From contig NC_044988.1 of NCBI RefSeq assembly GCF_008728515.1, forward strand, positions 29,284,998 through 29,348,997: a DNA stretch of 64,000 nt, read 5' to 3'. Below, piece after piece: positions 25,576 to 38,040 of this stretch (within the stretch, counting starts at the first letter, position 1; every line of letters begins with the position of its first letter). The notes below the pieces were generated by a model. That model was given only the letters and a program-made list of their open reading frames with translations, made no database searches and was not told the DNA's origin. The stretch comes from Papio anubis. Lineage: Eukaryota > Chordata > Mammalia > Primates > Cercopithecidae. Both the position numbers and the translations under genes were made by a program.

Positions 25576-26217
25576 TGGAACTTACATTTTAGTGGAACCT
25601 ACTACTAATAATGCAAATAGAAAGAAAAATATATGCAAGTTACCCAGGCACTGGGTAGCCTAGTGCCTGTCCTATAGTTGTCAAATGGATGGATATATTA
25701 TTCATATTGTTGTTGTTATACAGTAATTGGAGGTTTGAGCTGTCATCTTAAATAAGAACAGAAAGCTAAGCCAATACGAGTGCCATGCCAGTAAGAAAAG
25801 GAAACTGCTACATAAAGATTAGGAAGGAAAAAAGAGAAGAATAACATTAGGCCATCATCTATGGCCATGAGTTTTATTTAAAACGAGCTGGACCTTTTTT
25901 GCTTTCTTTATGTGTGTATCAGAGATACAATTACCTCTAGGCAGATTTCCACATTCCAAGACATTAAGACTTTCTAAGCTGCAGCAGACACGTCTTTACT
26001 TGTAGCGAAACAGAGAGCGATGGAGGTTATTTTCAGATGACTGTAGCTAAAGAGGAAGAATCAAATAATTCACTCCCTCCAATAATAATTCACTTCTTAG
26101 AGGAAAAACTTCTTTAGAAAAAGCACCCCATGAATGGAAGTCTCAGCATTCACTGAAGAACTTGGTTAAAATAAATTCTAGACCCTCTTCATTGATTCTG
26201 TATCTCTTCTTTTCCAG

Positions 26218-26335
26218 AAATCTTCTCTATGTCTACCCACAGAGGCTGAACTTTGTTAACAAACTAGCATCAGCCCGGAACATTACAATAAAGATCCAGT
26301 TTATGTGTGGAGAAGATGCCAGCAGCGCGATGCCG
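26218..26335 (+). CDS. DOCK8: DOCK8 exon 1 of window (start of DHR-1)
   Basis: DOCK8 is a guanine-nucleotide exchange factor that activates CDC42 at the leading edge of leukocytes. The exon follows 'ttttccag' and ends before 'gtaagg'. Its first base completes the last codon of the previous exon. It then reads NLLYVYPQRLNFVNK and ends MCGEDASSAMP. This is the opening of the DHR-1 (C2-like) domain, which in the DOCK family binds PI(3,4,5)P3 to place the protein at membranes. Length is 118 bases and it ends in phase 0. Human has GEDASNAMP by memory, so the second S here is a conservative change. DOCK6 and DOCK7 are close paralogues, but SARNITIKIQFMCGED matches DOCK8, not DOCK7 (SARNITVKVQFMYGED). 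Confidence 0.96.
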
Positions 26336-27010
26336 GTAAGGAGGGAAATGAACATTTGCCTCAAATCAGGGTGGGCTGCACACCCATCAATTCACAGGAA
26401 CCAAGTCCAGGACTCATCAGTGTACAGAGTCCGTCTATTGCAGGCCAACACTGCTCAGCATGTGCAAGGGCTTCTGTGCCCAGGATATCGATGGGGAAAC
26501 AGGGTCAGTCTTACCTGACAATCTCTTTCTCAACTTACTCTGTAGTGAACTTGGAACATACAGATCATTTTAGAGGATTAAAAAAAATCATAAAGTCTTT
26601 CCATACCGCCCATAGGACTACCCCACTCTAAAGGCATACAAAGTAAAGAGATGGCTCAACATGTGCACCATGTTTGCTCAGTGTCTTCCGTGCACACACT
26701 GTACACACTGTGTTGTACGCACACTGTGTTACACACTTACCCAAGCCTCGGACCACAGTGCTAATAAATACAAAGTACTGCCTAGTAATTATAAACACAC
26801 GCCACCTCCACACCTTCTAGGAGTGGATCTTTGTCCTGAGGCAAAATATAAATCAAATTTTATATATATATGTATATATAGGTGTATGTAAATGGAGTGA
26901 GCGCCAAGGAACTTAAAATACCAGAATTTATACTTTTTAAACCATCTCCTACTAAGTGAGATGGTGGTTAGCTATTACTATTTCCCTTCAGTCATAGAAT
27001 TCAGTTAATA

Positions 27011-27300
27011 TAACTTTCTTTCTTTTTTTCTTTTTTTTTGAGACGGAGTTTCACTCTTTTTGCCCAGGCTGGAGTGCAATGGCTGCAACCTCCGCCTCCC
27101 AAGTTCAAGCGATTCTCCTTCCTCAGCCTTCCAAGTAGCTGGGATTACAGACACGTGCCACCACACCCAGCTAATTTTGTATTTTTAGTAGAGATGGGGT
27201 TTCACCATGTTGGCCAGGGTGGTCTCATACTCCTGACCTCAGCTGATCCACACGCCTCGGCCTCCTAAAGTACTGGGATTATAGGCGTGAGCCACCGCAC
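27011..27300 (-). mobile_element. Alu SINE with target-site duplication
   Basis: Reverse Alu flanked by tcagttaata at 27001-27010 and 27301-27310. A small deletion in 'gagtgcaatggctgcaacct' removes part of the usual sequence. Confidence 0.93.
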
Positions 27301-27317
27301 TCAGTTAATATGCCTTT

Positions 27318-27357
27318 CTAAAAAAGAAAAAGAAAAAGAAAAAGAAAAAAGAAAAAA
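27318..27357 (+). repeat. (AAAAAG)n microsatellite
   Basis: A purine-only stretch of repeated aaaaag units between two Alus of opposite orientation. Confidence 0.9.
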
Positions 27358-27359
27358 CC

Positions 27360-27658
27360 GGCCAGGCGCGGTGGCTCAAGCCTGTAATCCCAGCACTTTG
27401 GGAGGCCAAGGCGGGTGGATCACAAGGTCAGGAGATTGAGACTATCCTGGCTAACATGGTGAAACCCCGTCTCTACTAAAAATACAAAAAACTAGCCGGG
27501 CGAGGTGGCGGGTGCCTGTAGCCCCAGCTATTCGGGAGGCTGTGGCAGAGAATGGCGTAAACCCGGGAGGCGGAATTTGCAGTGAGCCGAGATCGCGCCA
27601 CTGCACTCCAGCCTGGGAGACACAGCGAGACTCCGTCTCAAAAAAAAAAAGAAAAAAA
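27360..27658 (+). mobile_element. Young Alu, AluYR-like (Old World monkey marker)
   Basis: 'gtggctcaagcctgtaatcc', 'aaactagccgggcgaggtgg' and 'gagaatggcgtaaacccggg' are variants I associate with cercopithecoid-specific AluY copies. Low divergence. Assignment from memory. Confidence 0.85.
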
Positions 27659-28280
27659 CCTTTCTCCTGATGTCCCACCTGTCTTCCCAATGCAAGGTGT
27701 CTTGAGACAGTGGTGAGGTCCTCTTAGTCCTCTCTGCTCAGACCCCTGGCATGACGCTGCCAGGAGTACCCAGTATGCTTGTGCAGATCCTGTGGCAGCC
27801 AGGATGCCCAGCCAAGGGTGACTGTGGGCTAAAATCCAGTCTGTTCTTCATTCACTGAACCCTGGGTTCTGGTGTTGGGATTACTGCATCTAGAGGAAAG
27901 AGCTTTTTTCTCTGCACAAAGGTAAGTGCACTTGTTCGTAATGCATCCTAAATGCTGCTTCAGGCCCAAGGAGGTATCTTTTTTCTAAATGGCACACATG
28001 TGGATAAGGCAGTGGAGATTCAAATCACCTAAGTGACTAGGTCTATATGTTTGGAGAGAGAAGAACCTGGACCGGGGATTTCTCACTCAAGGCGAAAGTA
28101 TGTAACTTTGGCCTGTTGGATAGACCTCTAGGCAGTGAGGCAGAGTGGAGAGAGTACTGGTTTTATAATCTCACAAACCTGTGGCCCTTGGTCACTAATA
28201 TAGCCCCTTGGAACCTCGTTTCACCCTTCATATCCAGTTCCTCTGCACTGTGTGCTCGGGCCAGTTGTAGACCCAGCACT

Positions 28281-28587
28281 TTTTTTTTTTTTTTCTTTTT
28301 GAGACAGGATCTCACTCTGTTGCCCAGGCTGGAGTGCAATGGTGCAATCTCAGCTTACTGCAACCTCTGCCTCCTAGGCTCAAGCGATCCTCCTGCCTCA
28401 GCCCCCCGAGTAGCAGGGACTATATGCATGTGCCACCATGCCTGGCTAAATTTTGTATTTTTTTTTTTTTTTGAGATGAGGCTTCGCCATGTTGCCAGGC
28501 TGGTCTCCAACTCCTGGGCTCAAGCCATTCTCCCACGCCGACCTCCCAGAGTGCTGAGATTGCAGGTGTGAGCCACTGCTCCTGGCC
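28281..28587 (-). mobile_element. Alu SINE, old, with target-site duplication
   Basis: T-run then 'gagacaggatctcactctgt' to 'gccactgctcctggcc'. The bases acccagcact lie on both sides, before 28281 and after 28587. Confidence 0.92.
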
Positions 28588-28687
28588 AACCCAGCACTCT
28601 TAATTGTACAAAATGCAGCTCTTTGATACCAGAACATCCTGTTGGCCTGATGATAGTCAATTTGATGTACCCAAATGTTACTGATAA

Positions 28688-29818
<1,131 letters not shown>

Positions 29819-29957
29819 GTCTCCTGACTTCTATGAAGAAGTGAAAATTAAGCTCCCCGCTAAGCTCACAGTAAATCACCACCTCCTGTTCACCTTTTAC
29901 CATATCAGCTGTCAGCAAAAGCAAGGAGCCTCCGTGGAAACTCTCCTGGGATATTCA
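29819..29957 (+). CDS. DOCK8: DOCK8 exon 3 of window (DHR-1)
   Basis: Begins with the third base of the lysine codon split with exon 2, then SPDFYEEVKIKLPAKLTVN, HHLLFTFYHISCQQKQ and GASVETLLGYS. It ends in phase 0 before 'gtgagt'. HHLLFTFYH and SCQQK are among the most conserved DHR-1 stretches of the DOCK-C subfamily; DOCK7 has HVSCQQKQNTPLETPVGY here, so ASVETLLGYS marks DOCK8. Length 139 bases. Confidence 0.97.
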
Positions 29958-30574
29958 GTGAGTTGTTTCCAGCCTGCTGACTCACACTGCAGTTTTTGGT
30001 GCATCTGAGGTCCCTGCAGAGATAAACAACCAAATTCTATTCACTTGATTTTTTCCTGTCAGAAGTAGCAAAACATGCTAAGCCACATTATAGCAAGAGA
30101 CAGAAATGATTTGCCTTAGCAAATGTCAAATTTCAGGAATGGAAAGCTAGTGGGTGGCAGATGTTGAAAGAATACTCATTTGTTTTTTAAAAAGCGTTGC
30201 AGTGTTCACTATTTCCAAATTTAATATCCATGCTTCACATATAGAACTAGCTTTGCCCCCAAGAAGAAACAATTTTTTCCTTAAAAAATATAACAGGTAA
30301 AATAAACATTGATGTTGTTCAGACACACACAAACATTGGCTACAGAGAAAAATGCTACTGCTTTAGCTCCGAAAGCAATAAATCATCAATATTACCATTT
30401 CAGGAGCTCTCAGAGATTTAAAATGCAAAGAACTGGACAGAAATTACTGCCAAAAAGAGTACTGGTCAATATCTAATCATTGTTTAGTTGCATTTGATTA
30501 TTGCAAGCTAGATAAATTGCCAGAATTATATGCTGTAATAAATACCACGTTATTATTTACATCATCTGTTTCAG
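29958..30574 (+). other. DOCK8: DOCK8 intron
   Basis: Short AT-rich intron without recognised repeats. The acceptor is 'tctgtttcag'. Confidence 0.9.
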
Positions 30575-30676
30575 TGGCTGCCAATACTCTTAAATGAACG
30601 TCTTCAAACTGGATCCTACTGTCTCCCAGTTGCCTTGGAAAAATTGCCACCCAACTACTCCATGCATTCTGCTGAG
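30575..30676 (+). CDS. DOCK8: DOCK8 exon 4 of window (DHR-1)
   Basis: A 102-base, 34-codon exon in phase 0 on both ends, so skipping it would keep the frame. It reads WLPILLNERLQTGSYCLPV then ALEKLPPNYSMHSAE. Donor is 'gaggtaatt', a weaker form. WLPIL completes the YSWLP motif shared with exon 3. Confidence 0.96.
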
Positions 30677-31203
30677 GTAATTGGCAAGCTGGCCATCAGC
30701 TGTTTCTTGTCCAGCCGTAGTCTTGGACCACCTTCCCAGACCCACTTCTCATTCCCATGTGGCCAAGGATGCTCATTGTGTTCTCTGGAGCACACCATGT
30801 TTTCAGAGAGCACATTGTTCTGATAGGATGGGAGGAATAACTGACTGTGAAACCTCATTCTTTTAAATGTCACCAAATCAGAATGTTTAGTAGATGCAAC
30901 CTACATCGAAGGCAGCATTACCTTGCATTATCTACCACAGAGGGATTCCCAGAGTAATGTGTTCTAGAAGAGGAGGCAAACTAAGGCCAATCATAATGAA
31001 CAACCGCTCCCATCAAGGATCCTTATAAAAGGTTCCCAGGCCAGACTCCATCCGTTTCTTTCTTGGGTCAGTTGTCACAGCTCTCCAATAGATACCAAGG
31101 TATTTATTCCCCTAACAATCCTAATGCCAATTGCCTTACCCACTTCCTGTTTCTGGCACTTCCTCTTGCCCATGCACTCTGCTGCACTGCACCCATTTAA
31201 AGG

Positions 31204-31561
31204 GAAGCCCAGGCAGATCACCTGAGGTCAAGAGGTCAAGACCAGCCTGGCCCAACGTGGCGAAACCCCATCTCCACTAAAAACACAAAAATTAGCCAGG
31301 CCTGGTGGTGGGTGCCTGTAATCCCAGCACTTTAGGAGGCCGAGGCAGGCAGATTACTTGAGGTCAGGAGTTCAAGACCAGCCTGGCCAACATGGTGAAA
31401 CTCCGTCTCTACTAAAAATACAAAAAAATTAGCTGTGCATGGTGGCAGGTGCCTGTAATCCCAGCTACTCGAGACCTGGGAAGTGGAGGTTGCAGTGAGC
31501 CGAGATCATGCCACTGCACTGCAGCCTGGGCAACAGAGTGAGACTCTGTCTCAAAAGAAAG

Positions 31562-31592
<31 letters not shown>

Positions 31593-31596
31593 AAAG
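31204..31596 (+). mobile_element. Compound Alu (left-monomer fragment joined to a second Alu) with (AAAT)n tail
   Basis: Two 'gcctgtaatcccagc' boxes and two 'ctactaaaaa'-type centres occur in one run: a 5'-truncated piece leads directly into another copy. The tail is a clean (AAAT)n microsatellite at about 31563-31592. Confidence 0.85.
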
Positions 31597-32374
31597 GGAG
31601 CCCAGGGGACTGTCCACCCTGACTGCACCAGCTGTCACACTGCTGTCACACTTCTCAGTTCCTTGCATAGGTTTACATCAATAAGTATTATTTTGAAGTA
31701 AATCTCGTACATCATATTTCATTTTAGTCTGCATCTTAAAAGATAAGGGCTTTGTTTTTAACCATCACAATACCATTGTCATACTTTAAAATTAACTGTA
31801 ATTTCTTAATATCATCAAATATTCAGTCACAAATATTCAGTCACTGATCAAATTTTCAATTATTGCACTAATGATATATTTTCAATGCTTGCTTTTTAAA
31901 ATTGGTATCCAAATAAGGTCCACACACTGCTATTGGTTGATATGTCTCTGAAGATACTTTTAATCTACAGATCCTGCATCTCTTTTGTTTTCCTTGCAAT
32001 TTTCAAGTTGAAGAATTTCGCAGGAATTTGAATTTAGTTTCAACTGTTCCAGTCAACTTTCTTCTCTGTTCTATCACCATCCACTGTCTTGCTTCCAGCT
32101 GTTTTCCTCTTATTTTCTTTTTTCCCTAAAGAGAGACCCATCTTTTGCCCTGGGCCACAGGCACGTACCTGGTAAACCAAAACTTCTCAAAACCATCTAA
32201 GGGGCAATCCAAGTATGTCCACAGACATTCCCTGATTGGTCTTTATGATTTGGACATCAACACCTTTCAGTAGCCCTCAAAACCACCTTCTCATCATCAA
32301 GTTGCACACTCTAATTTCTTAGAACCTCCCATTAACTTCTTAAGCTATAGGAAAGACCTGAGTGTTGGAGAGAG

Positions 32375-32540
32375 ACAAATCTGTGTCCAAAGTCTAGATT
32401 CTGCCACTCCCTAGCTGTGTGAATGTGGGTGAGTTGCTTACCCTCTCTGAGTCTCAAAGGTGAAACTGAGCCCATATCTGCATATGTGCCTATAAGGTTG
32501 CTGTAGGCATTAAATGAGATAATGCATGCCAAACAAGAAA
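32375..32540 (+). mobile_element. MIR SINE
   Basis: 'gattctgccactccctagct', 'gagttgcttaccctctctga' and 'ggcattaaatgagataatgc' follow MIR in order. Confidence 0.8.
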
Positions 32541-32639
32541 CTCAATTCCTAAGTAAACATTAGTTCCTGTTTCTTATGTGCCCTATGCTGTGTTTATAGA
32601 TACACCTTAGCCTCTCCTAGTATCCTTTAAACCTGCACT

Positions 32640-33225
32640 AATCAGATAGCCACTAGCTGCATGTGGCTATTGAGGAAAATATGGCTAGTTCAAACAGAGA
32701 TATGTACTATAAATAAAATATGCACCAGATTTCAAAACTTTAGTGGGGAAAAATGTGAAATATTGTATTAATAATTTTTTACATTGATTACATATTGAAT
32801 GAAATATAATTACTTTCACATGTTCCTTTTTTTTTTTTTTTAGAGACAGAGTCTTGCTCTGTCACTCAGGCTGGAGTGCAATGGCATGATCACAGCTCAC
32901 TGTAATCTTAAACTCATAGGCTCAAGCAATCCTCTCACCTCAGTGTCCTTAGTAGCTGGGACTATAGGCATGCACCACCATGCCCAGCTAATTTTTTTTT
33001 TTTTTTTTTTTCCAGCAGAGGCAGGGTCTTTCTATGCTGCTCAGGCTGGTCTCAAATGCCTGGCCTCATGTGGTCCTACCGCTTTGGACTCTCAAAGTCC
33101 AGGAATTATAGGTGTGAGCCACCATGCCCGGCCCCTTTTTACTTTTTTAATGTGGCTGCTAGATGACTTTAAATTGCATATATAGCTCACGTTATATTTC
33201 CACTGGACAGTGCTATTTTAGATCA
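32640..33225. mobile_element. Old DNA-transposon-like element split by an Alu
   Basis: 'gccactagctgcatgtggct' before and 'ttatatttccactggacagt' after the Alu at 32827-33133 belong to a widespread mammalian hAT-like repeat. I cannot name the family. Confidence 0.5.
32827..33133 (-). mobile_element. Alu SINE, old
   Basis: T-run, 'tagagacagagtcttgctct' to 'ccaccatgcccggcc', with an expanded middle T-run at 32993-33012. Confidence 0.92.
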
Positions 33226-34050
33226 CAGATGGCAAACTCAAGTGCCCACAGGATCCAGATGCGTAACATACATGAATGCCTTGTTCTGGTGGCAGCTATT
33301 CACTCTGGAGATTGTCTCTGCCCCGTCTGAAGGTTGCAGCTGTTCCTTCACTCTGCAGATTGGTGCCATGCTAGGATATGAGGCCATTTTTTTCATATCT
33401 TCCAGTACTCAAATGAGGTTAGGAAAGCAGTCTTTTATAGGAAATTCTCAGGCTTTCAAATGTTGGTAACTAATATTTCAAAGTTCTTAATACTTCAAAC
33501 AGAACATACGTGTGGGCTAGAACCCACTTTGGGCCCCAGCTCGTGACTGCTGCAGATAGCTTTAACGGCCTCCATCCCATGTACATGTCTACCTTCCGTT
33601 ACCATGAAAGACATACAGACCTAGGCGAGGCCCTCCTCACTCAACACTGCAGGACATCTGTAAAGGAATTCAATTTCAATGGGAATTTCAGGCAAGAAAC
33701 TGTCTCTAAGGCCTACAAAGGTATTGATATATAAACAGTATGAAAGAGTCACTTTGAGTAATTAAAGCAGGAGCCAAATTGGCCTAGAAACATGTTGGAA
33801 ACACTTGGAAAAACTGTGGTAAAAGGGAAAGTAATATCAGGTACTCAAAAGAATTAAAACTTCATGTCTTGTAAAGATATTCTATACTTCGTCCTGACAA
33901 TCCTGATTAATGGGGAAATTGCTGGGATCTTAACTTATTTTAATTCCTAGAATCCAGAATTATCAATGCTGGTTTGGAACTTAGAGACAGATCACACAGT
34001 TCAACCCTCTCCTCACAGCATGAGAACAGAACATTAAGGCCCAGAAAGTT

Positions 34051-34349
34051 TTTTTTTTTTTTTTTTTTGAGACAGAGTCTCGCTCTGTTGCCCAGGCTGG
34101 AGTGCAGTGGCGCAATCTCGGCTCACTGTAAGCTCCGCCTCCCGGGTTCACGCCATTCTCCTGCCTTAGCCTCCCGAGTAGCTGGGACTACAGGCGCCCA
34201 CCACCTCACCTGGCTAATTTTTTGTATTTTTAGTAGAGACAGGGTTTCACCGTGTTAGCCAGGATGGTCTCAATCTCCTTACCTCATGATCTGCCCACCT
34301 CGGCCTCCCAAAGTGCTGGGATTACAGGCGTGAGCCACTGCACCCGGCC
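34051..34349 (-). mobile_element. Young Alu (AluY-like) with 15-bp target-site duplication
   Basis: aaggcccagaaagtt flanks it at 34036-34050 and 34350-34364. Near-consensus sequence. Confidence 0.95.
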
Positions 34350-34399
34350 AAGGCCCAGAAAGTTTAATTGACTTGTCTAAGTAAAAATAACTAGTTTGA

Positions 34400-34707
34400 A
34401 GCGGGGCGCAGTGGCTCACACCTGTAATCCCAACATTTTGGGAGGCTGAGGCGGGTGGATCACTTGAGCCCAGAAGTTTGAGACCAGCCTGGGCAACGTG
34501 GTGAAACCATATTTCTACAAAAAATAGAAAAATTAGCCAGGTGTGGTGGTATGTGCCTCTAGTCCCTGCTACTCCAGAGGCTGAGATAGGAGGATCATTT
34601 GAGCCCAGGATGTCGAGGCTGCAGTGAGCTGTGATTGCACCACTGTACTTCAGCCTGGCGACAGAGTGAGACCCTGTCTCAAAAGGAATGAATAAATAAA
34701 TACATAA
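34400..34707 (+). mobile_element. Alu SINE
   Basis: 'gcggggcgcagtggctcaca' to a (AATA)-rich tail. Flanks taactagtttg / taaccagtttg give a diverged duplication. Confidence 0.92.
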
Positions 34708-34870
34708 TAACCAGTTTGGTGTAGAATTGAAGTTGAATCCAGGGCTCCTGACTCCAAGACCAGTTATATTAGTTTTTGAGAGAGTTCTGTATTTGTATAG
34801 TCCTGACGTTTCCAGTCAAGTTGCTCTGCATTACTTGTTAGTAATCAGAAAAGGGAATTGGATTGCTAAT

Positions 34871-34910
34871 CTTTTTTTTTTTTTTTTTTTCTTCTTCTTC
34901 TTTAACACAG
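34871..34910 (+). promoter_or_regulatory. DOCK8: Exceptionally long polypyrimidine tract and 3' splice site
   Basis: About thirty pyrimidines in a row (mostly T, then CTT repeats) end in 'taacacag' at the exon boundary. This is a strong U2AF-type acceptor, and the T-run is a likely length-variable site. Confidence 0.8.
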
Positions 34911-35006
34911 AAAGTCCCTTTACAGAATCCTCCCATTAAGTGGGCTGAAGGACATAAGGGAGTATTTAATATTGAAGTGCAAGCTGTTTCTTCTGTGCAC
35001 ACCCAG
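34911..35006 (+). CDS. DOCK8: DOCK8 exon 5 of window (end of DHR-1)
   Basis: A 96-base, 32-codon exon, phase 0 on both ends: KVPLQNPPIKWAEGHKG then VFNIEVQAVSSVHTQ. Donor 'caggtaagg' is near consensus. The KGVFNIEVQAVSS strand closes the DHR-1 domain (ends near human residue 730). DOCK7 reads KGVFNVEVVAVSSIHTQ here. Confidence 0.97.
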
Positions 35007-35675
35007 GTAAGGAATGTCAATGTTAATAATGAAGGTAAAGGTGCAGCAGAGGAACCTTTGAAGGACAGGCCAATAAAAGATCAATGAAAATCCTTGTCTA
35101 CAGATAAATAAAAAGTAATCCTTTAGTTCTTTGTGGGGACATGCAAACCTCTTTAGGTTTCATTTGTCGTTGGAATAGAAAGACCTTACAAAACCGCTGA
35201 GTACCTAAAGGAAAGAACCTTGTATCTGCAATGGTGGTTGAGAAACTTTGCAGGGACACTTGATTTGAAGCTCTCATCTGCTGTTACCTCTTTTCCCTCC
35301 GTAATTCTGCCACTTTACCAGCCTTTGAAAAGAAATTCCGTACTCCCTCCATCACCTGCCGCTGTCTGAGTTCTGCATCTGCTGAGACCCCTCTCTTGGC
35401 AGTATGCTTTACCTGGTATGCTGACCTCTGCTTACAGAACATGTCAGAGCCTAAATTATTTGTTCTTCGCTAATAATTATTGAAAAGTTCAATTTTGTGC
35501 ACCACATTCTACAAAGAAGTTCATAACCTCAGTCTGAAACATCATGTCTTAGGCCTTCTGGTCTGAAACACTGGATAAGAGGTTCTATCCATAAAGAGCT
35601 ATTCAATTGTGTTTATGAATCCACTGGTGAACAATGATGATATAAAACCCCATGACCTGCCTTCTCCCTTCCCAG
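35007..35675 (+). other. DOCK8: DOCK8 intron
   Basis: Short intron with no repeat that I recognise. Acceptor 'ctcccttcccag'. Confidence 0.9.
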
Positions 35676-35910
35676 GACAACCACCTGGAGAAGTTCTTCA
35701 CCCTCTGCCACTCCCTGGAGAGCCAGGTGACCTTCCCCATCCGCGTGCTGGATCAGAAGATCAGCGAGATGGCGCTGGAGCACGAGCTGAAGCTCAGCAT
35801 CATCTGCCTGAACTCCTCCCGCCTGGAGCCGCTCGTGCTCTTCCTGCACCTGGTGCTGGACAAGCTCTTCCAGCTGTCCGTGCAGCCCATGGTCATCGCT
35901 GGCCAGACAG
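35676..35910 (+). CDS. DOCK8: DOCK8 exon 6 of window (linker)
   Basis: The longest exon here, 235 bases, opening DNHLEKFFTLCHSLESQV and containing ELKLSIICLNSSRLEPLV, FLHLVLDKLFQLSV and PMVIAGQT. It ends in phase 1. It starts the helical, armadillo-like region between DHR-1 and DHR-2. The exon is clearly GC-rich against its AT-rich introns, which produces a long open but meaningless reading on the other strand. Confidence 0.97.
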
Positions 35911-36334
35911 GTATGAACCTGCAGGGCTGGGCTGGGAGGAGGCAGGAGCAAGCAAGCATTGCCTTCTTTAATGAAGAATGACTTTCCAGAAATCCAGAGA
36001 CAATGTGATCTTCCTTTCCACTGATGATGTGTGTTCAAGGGAGGCCAAGTCTTGTGCTATTTTTTTTTTTTTTTTGACACTCTGCATGTTGGAAAGAAAA
36101 AGAAACATTAAAATAGGGTTCTTAATATTATAGCTTTTTGTAAACTTTATTAAGTGATTATAGGCAGTCTTTCAAATTCCATTTCTGGTCATTGAGGAAT
36201 TCATTTTACCTTGAAGATATTTTTGTTTTCTTGACTAACAGGAAATGGAACATTTTAGAGTAAGACAACCTGTGTTAAATGGAGGGAAGGAACTCTCTAA
36301 ATTGAAACACAATGTGATCAATTTTTAAAGTTAA

Positions 36335-36520
36335 AACATAAACTCACTATTTTAAAGTGTATAGTTCAGTGGTTTTTAGTATAGTCACAAGGTTGTGCAA
36401 TGATCGCTGCAATCTAATTTCATAACATTTCCATCAGCTCCAAATAAAACCCCATACCCTTTAGCAGTCACTCCCTATTCATCCCTCCCCCTAGAACTTA
36501 TCTGTTCTCTCTCTTACAGT
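36335..36520 (+). mobile_element. Old L1 3'-end fragment
   Basis: 'ttttaaagtgtatagttcag', 'agtcacaaggttgtgcaatg' and 'aaaccccataccctttagca' match the L1M/L1ME 3' UTR type. Confidence 0.7.
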
Positions 36521-36839
36521 CTGTTTCAAATGCTTGCTTTTAACAAATTAACACTAAATACAATGTGTACATTTTCCCTTACAAATCATCTCAAAAGCTT
36601 ATCCTGGAGGCATGACCAGGGTCCAGTGGTTCTCATAACTCCTCCAGGGTAGACTGGCTGGTGTAGGGCATCTTTATTTGCCACCATTTTCAGCTGTGCC
36701 TATATAGCTCTTTGCTGTCCAGTCCAGCAGATGTCTTTTGGGTACCATCCATATGCCCAGTACTGCACTAAAAGTTGTAGGCTTTGCGACAATAACCAAG
36801 AGTGTCTCAGACCTTAGAGGACTTATAATATGGCAAAGA

Positions 36840-37130
36840 GTCAGCAGCACAGGACAGGGGTCCTCAAAGGGACACAGCTAAATTTTTCAGTGGTGGTGGG
36901 GAGGGTGGTATCAAAGGAGAGAGCGAGAAAACATCCATTTGGGAGGATGCAGGAGGTCCACATGAAGAGATGGCCTTGAAGAAGGGATAGAGTGAAAACC
37001 AACAAAATAGGGGCAATGAGATGAGCGTGGCACAGCAGAGAACCAGAAAAGTGTGGGAGTGTCAGGAAGAAAGTCAATAGCACGGTTGGTGGTGAAACAT
37101 AAGCACGTGTGGAAGTGGGCTGGGACAATG
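36840..37130. mobile_element. L2-like LINE fragment, diverged
   Basis: 'gaagaagggatagagtgaaa', 'gatgagcgtggcacagcaga' and similar wording resemble L2. Low confidence; boundaries are rough. Confidence 0.35.
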
Positions 37131-37489
37131 AAGTAAGGGAGCTTTTAGAGCCAGGGAGGGGCGTGTCCTCTTAATCTCTCACTCTGCTTTGCACCCTGAG
37201 ATGCATCTTTTGTGGTTCCACAGCTCAAACGTCCTGTGTTGGAGGCTAACTTTTCATCCATGTAGCAGTTGCCTCTCCAGCTAGATTCTTGCAGAGCTCT
37301 GCCCTCCTTTGATTGCTTTCTACACCCCCACATATGTGGCACACTGCTTTGTATATTCCAGCTAGTTAATACAGACTTGTTCACCAGACAAAATATTTAT
37401 ATGTTTTGAGCAGCTTCTCCATAGCAAGTTACCACCTTGTGGTGTGGGGACCACGTGGTGTTGGCACAGGCAGAGTAAGTGGAGGTGGC

Positions 37490-37860
37490 TAGTCTACGAG
37501 CATTTATTTAGAACCTATTCTGTGTCTATGCAATGGAAAGCACAGCGGGGGCACAAAAAATAGGAGAAATACACTTTGCATGGGAGGGATTCCGGCTTTC
37601 ACAGACAGACAGTTTACCACCAGAAACAGCTGGAGAATCACGTAACTCAGTTTCACTTGAGCCCTGTACTGTGTGGAGTCGGACGGCTTCATGGAGGAGG
37701 TGGGACTTGTGCTGAGATTCACAGGGTTGGTGTGATTTTGTGGATAGGAGTGAGGAGGGCTTTCTAGGTGAGGACAACAGCATGAGCAAAGTCTCAGAGG
37801 TAAGAGAGCAGGCATGATGAGACAATACAATGACTGCCTCATTTAAAGGGAAGTTGAACT
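37490..37860. mobile_element. L2-like LINE fragment, diverged
   Basis: 'gtctacgagcatttatttag' followed by 'gaggacaacagcatgagcaa' and 'gtctcagaggtaagagagca' resembles the L2 3' end. Confidence 0.45.
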
Positions 37861-38040
37861 GAGCCAAAAAGGGTACAAGGTTAGATAAGTAGATCGCAGC
37901 TAAACTACGTAGGCGTGGGCCACCAGAACAAGAGGCTCTATGCAGGAAATCAAATATGCATGGGTCTACTGTGGGAATGACTTGATAGGCAAACATTTTT
38001 AGGTTAATCTGTACAAGAATCAGCGTTGTGCCCCACATCT

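Larger units (their letters stand above)
1..26217 (+). other. DOCK8: DOCK8 intron upstream of the first exon seen (3' part, over 26 kb)
   Basis: No DOCK8 exon is recognisable before 26218, so this is the 3' portion of one long intron. The preceding human exon should end in residues ...VPHTVYR, which I could not find here. It holds 14 Alus, a MER1B, MIR copies, an interrupted MER5-like element, an L2-like stretch and an antisense ANGPTL-like relic at 20609-21055. The stretches 1750-3000, 3310-5460, 5770-8340, 8620-10670, 11110-12290 and 13730-15960 are otherwise unique or too diverged to name. The intron ends with a pyrimidine-rich tract and CAG at 26215-26217. Confidence 0.85.
30677..34910 (+). 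other. DOCK8: DOCK8 intron
   Basis: Holds a compound Alu (31204-31596), a MIR (32375-32540), a split DNA-transposon-like fossil around an Alu at 32640-33225, a young Alu with 15-bp duplication (34051-34349) and an older Alu (34400-34707). It ends in an uninterrupted pyrimidine tract at 34871-34902. Confidence 0.9.

Noticed and set aside
26680..26735. Repeated cacactgt steps as a CRISPR-like or regulatory array
   Set aside because: Irregular CA-rich simple sequence without constant spacing; CRISPR arrays do not occur in primates.
35613..36038. Long open frame antisense to exon 6 (141 codons)
   Set aside because: It mirrors a GC-rich coding exon, runs into intron on one side and has no recognisable domain.
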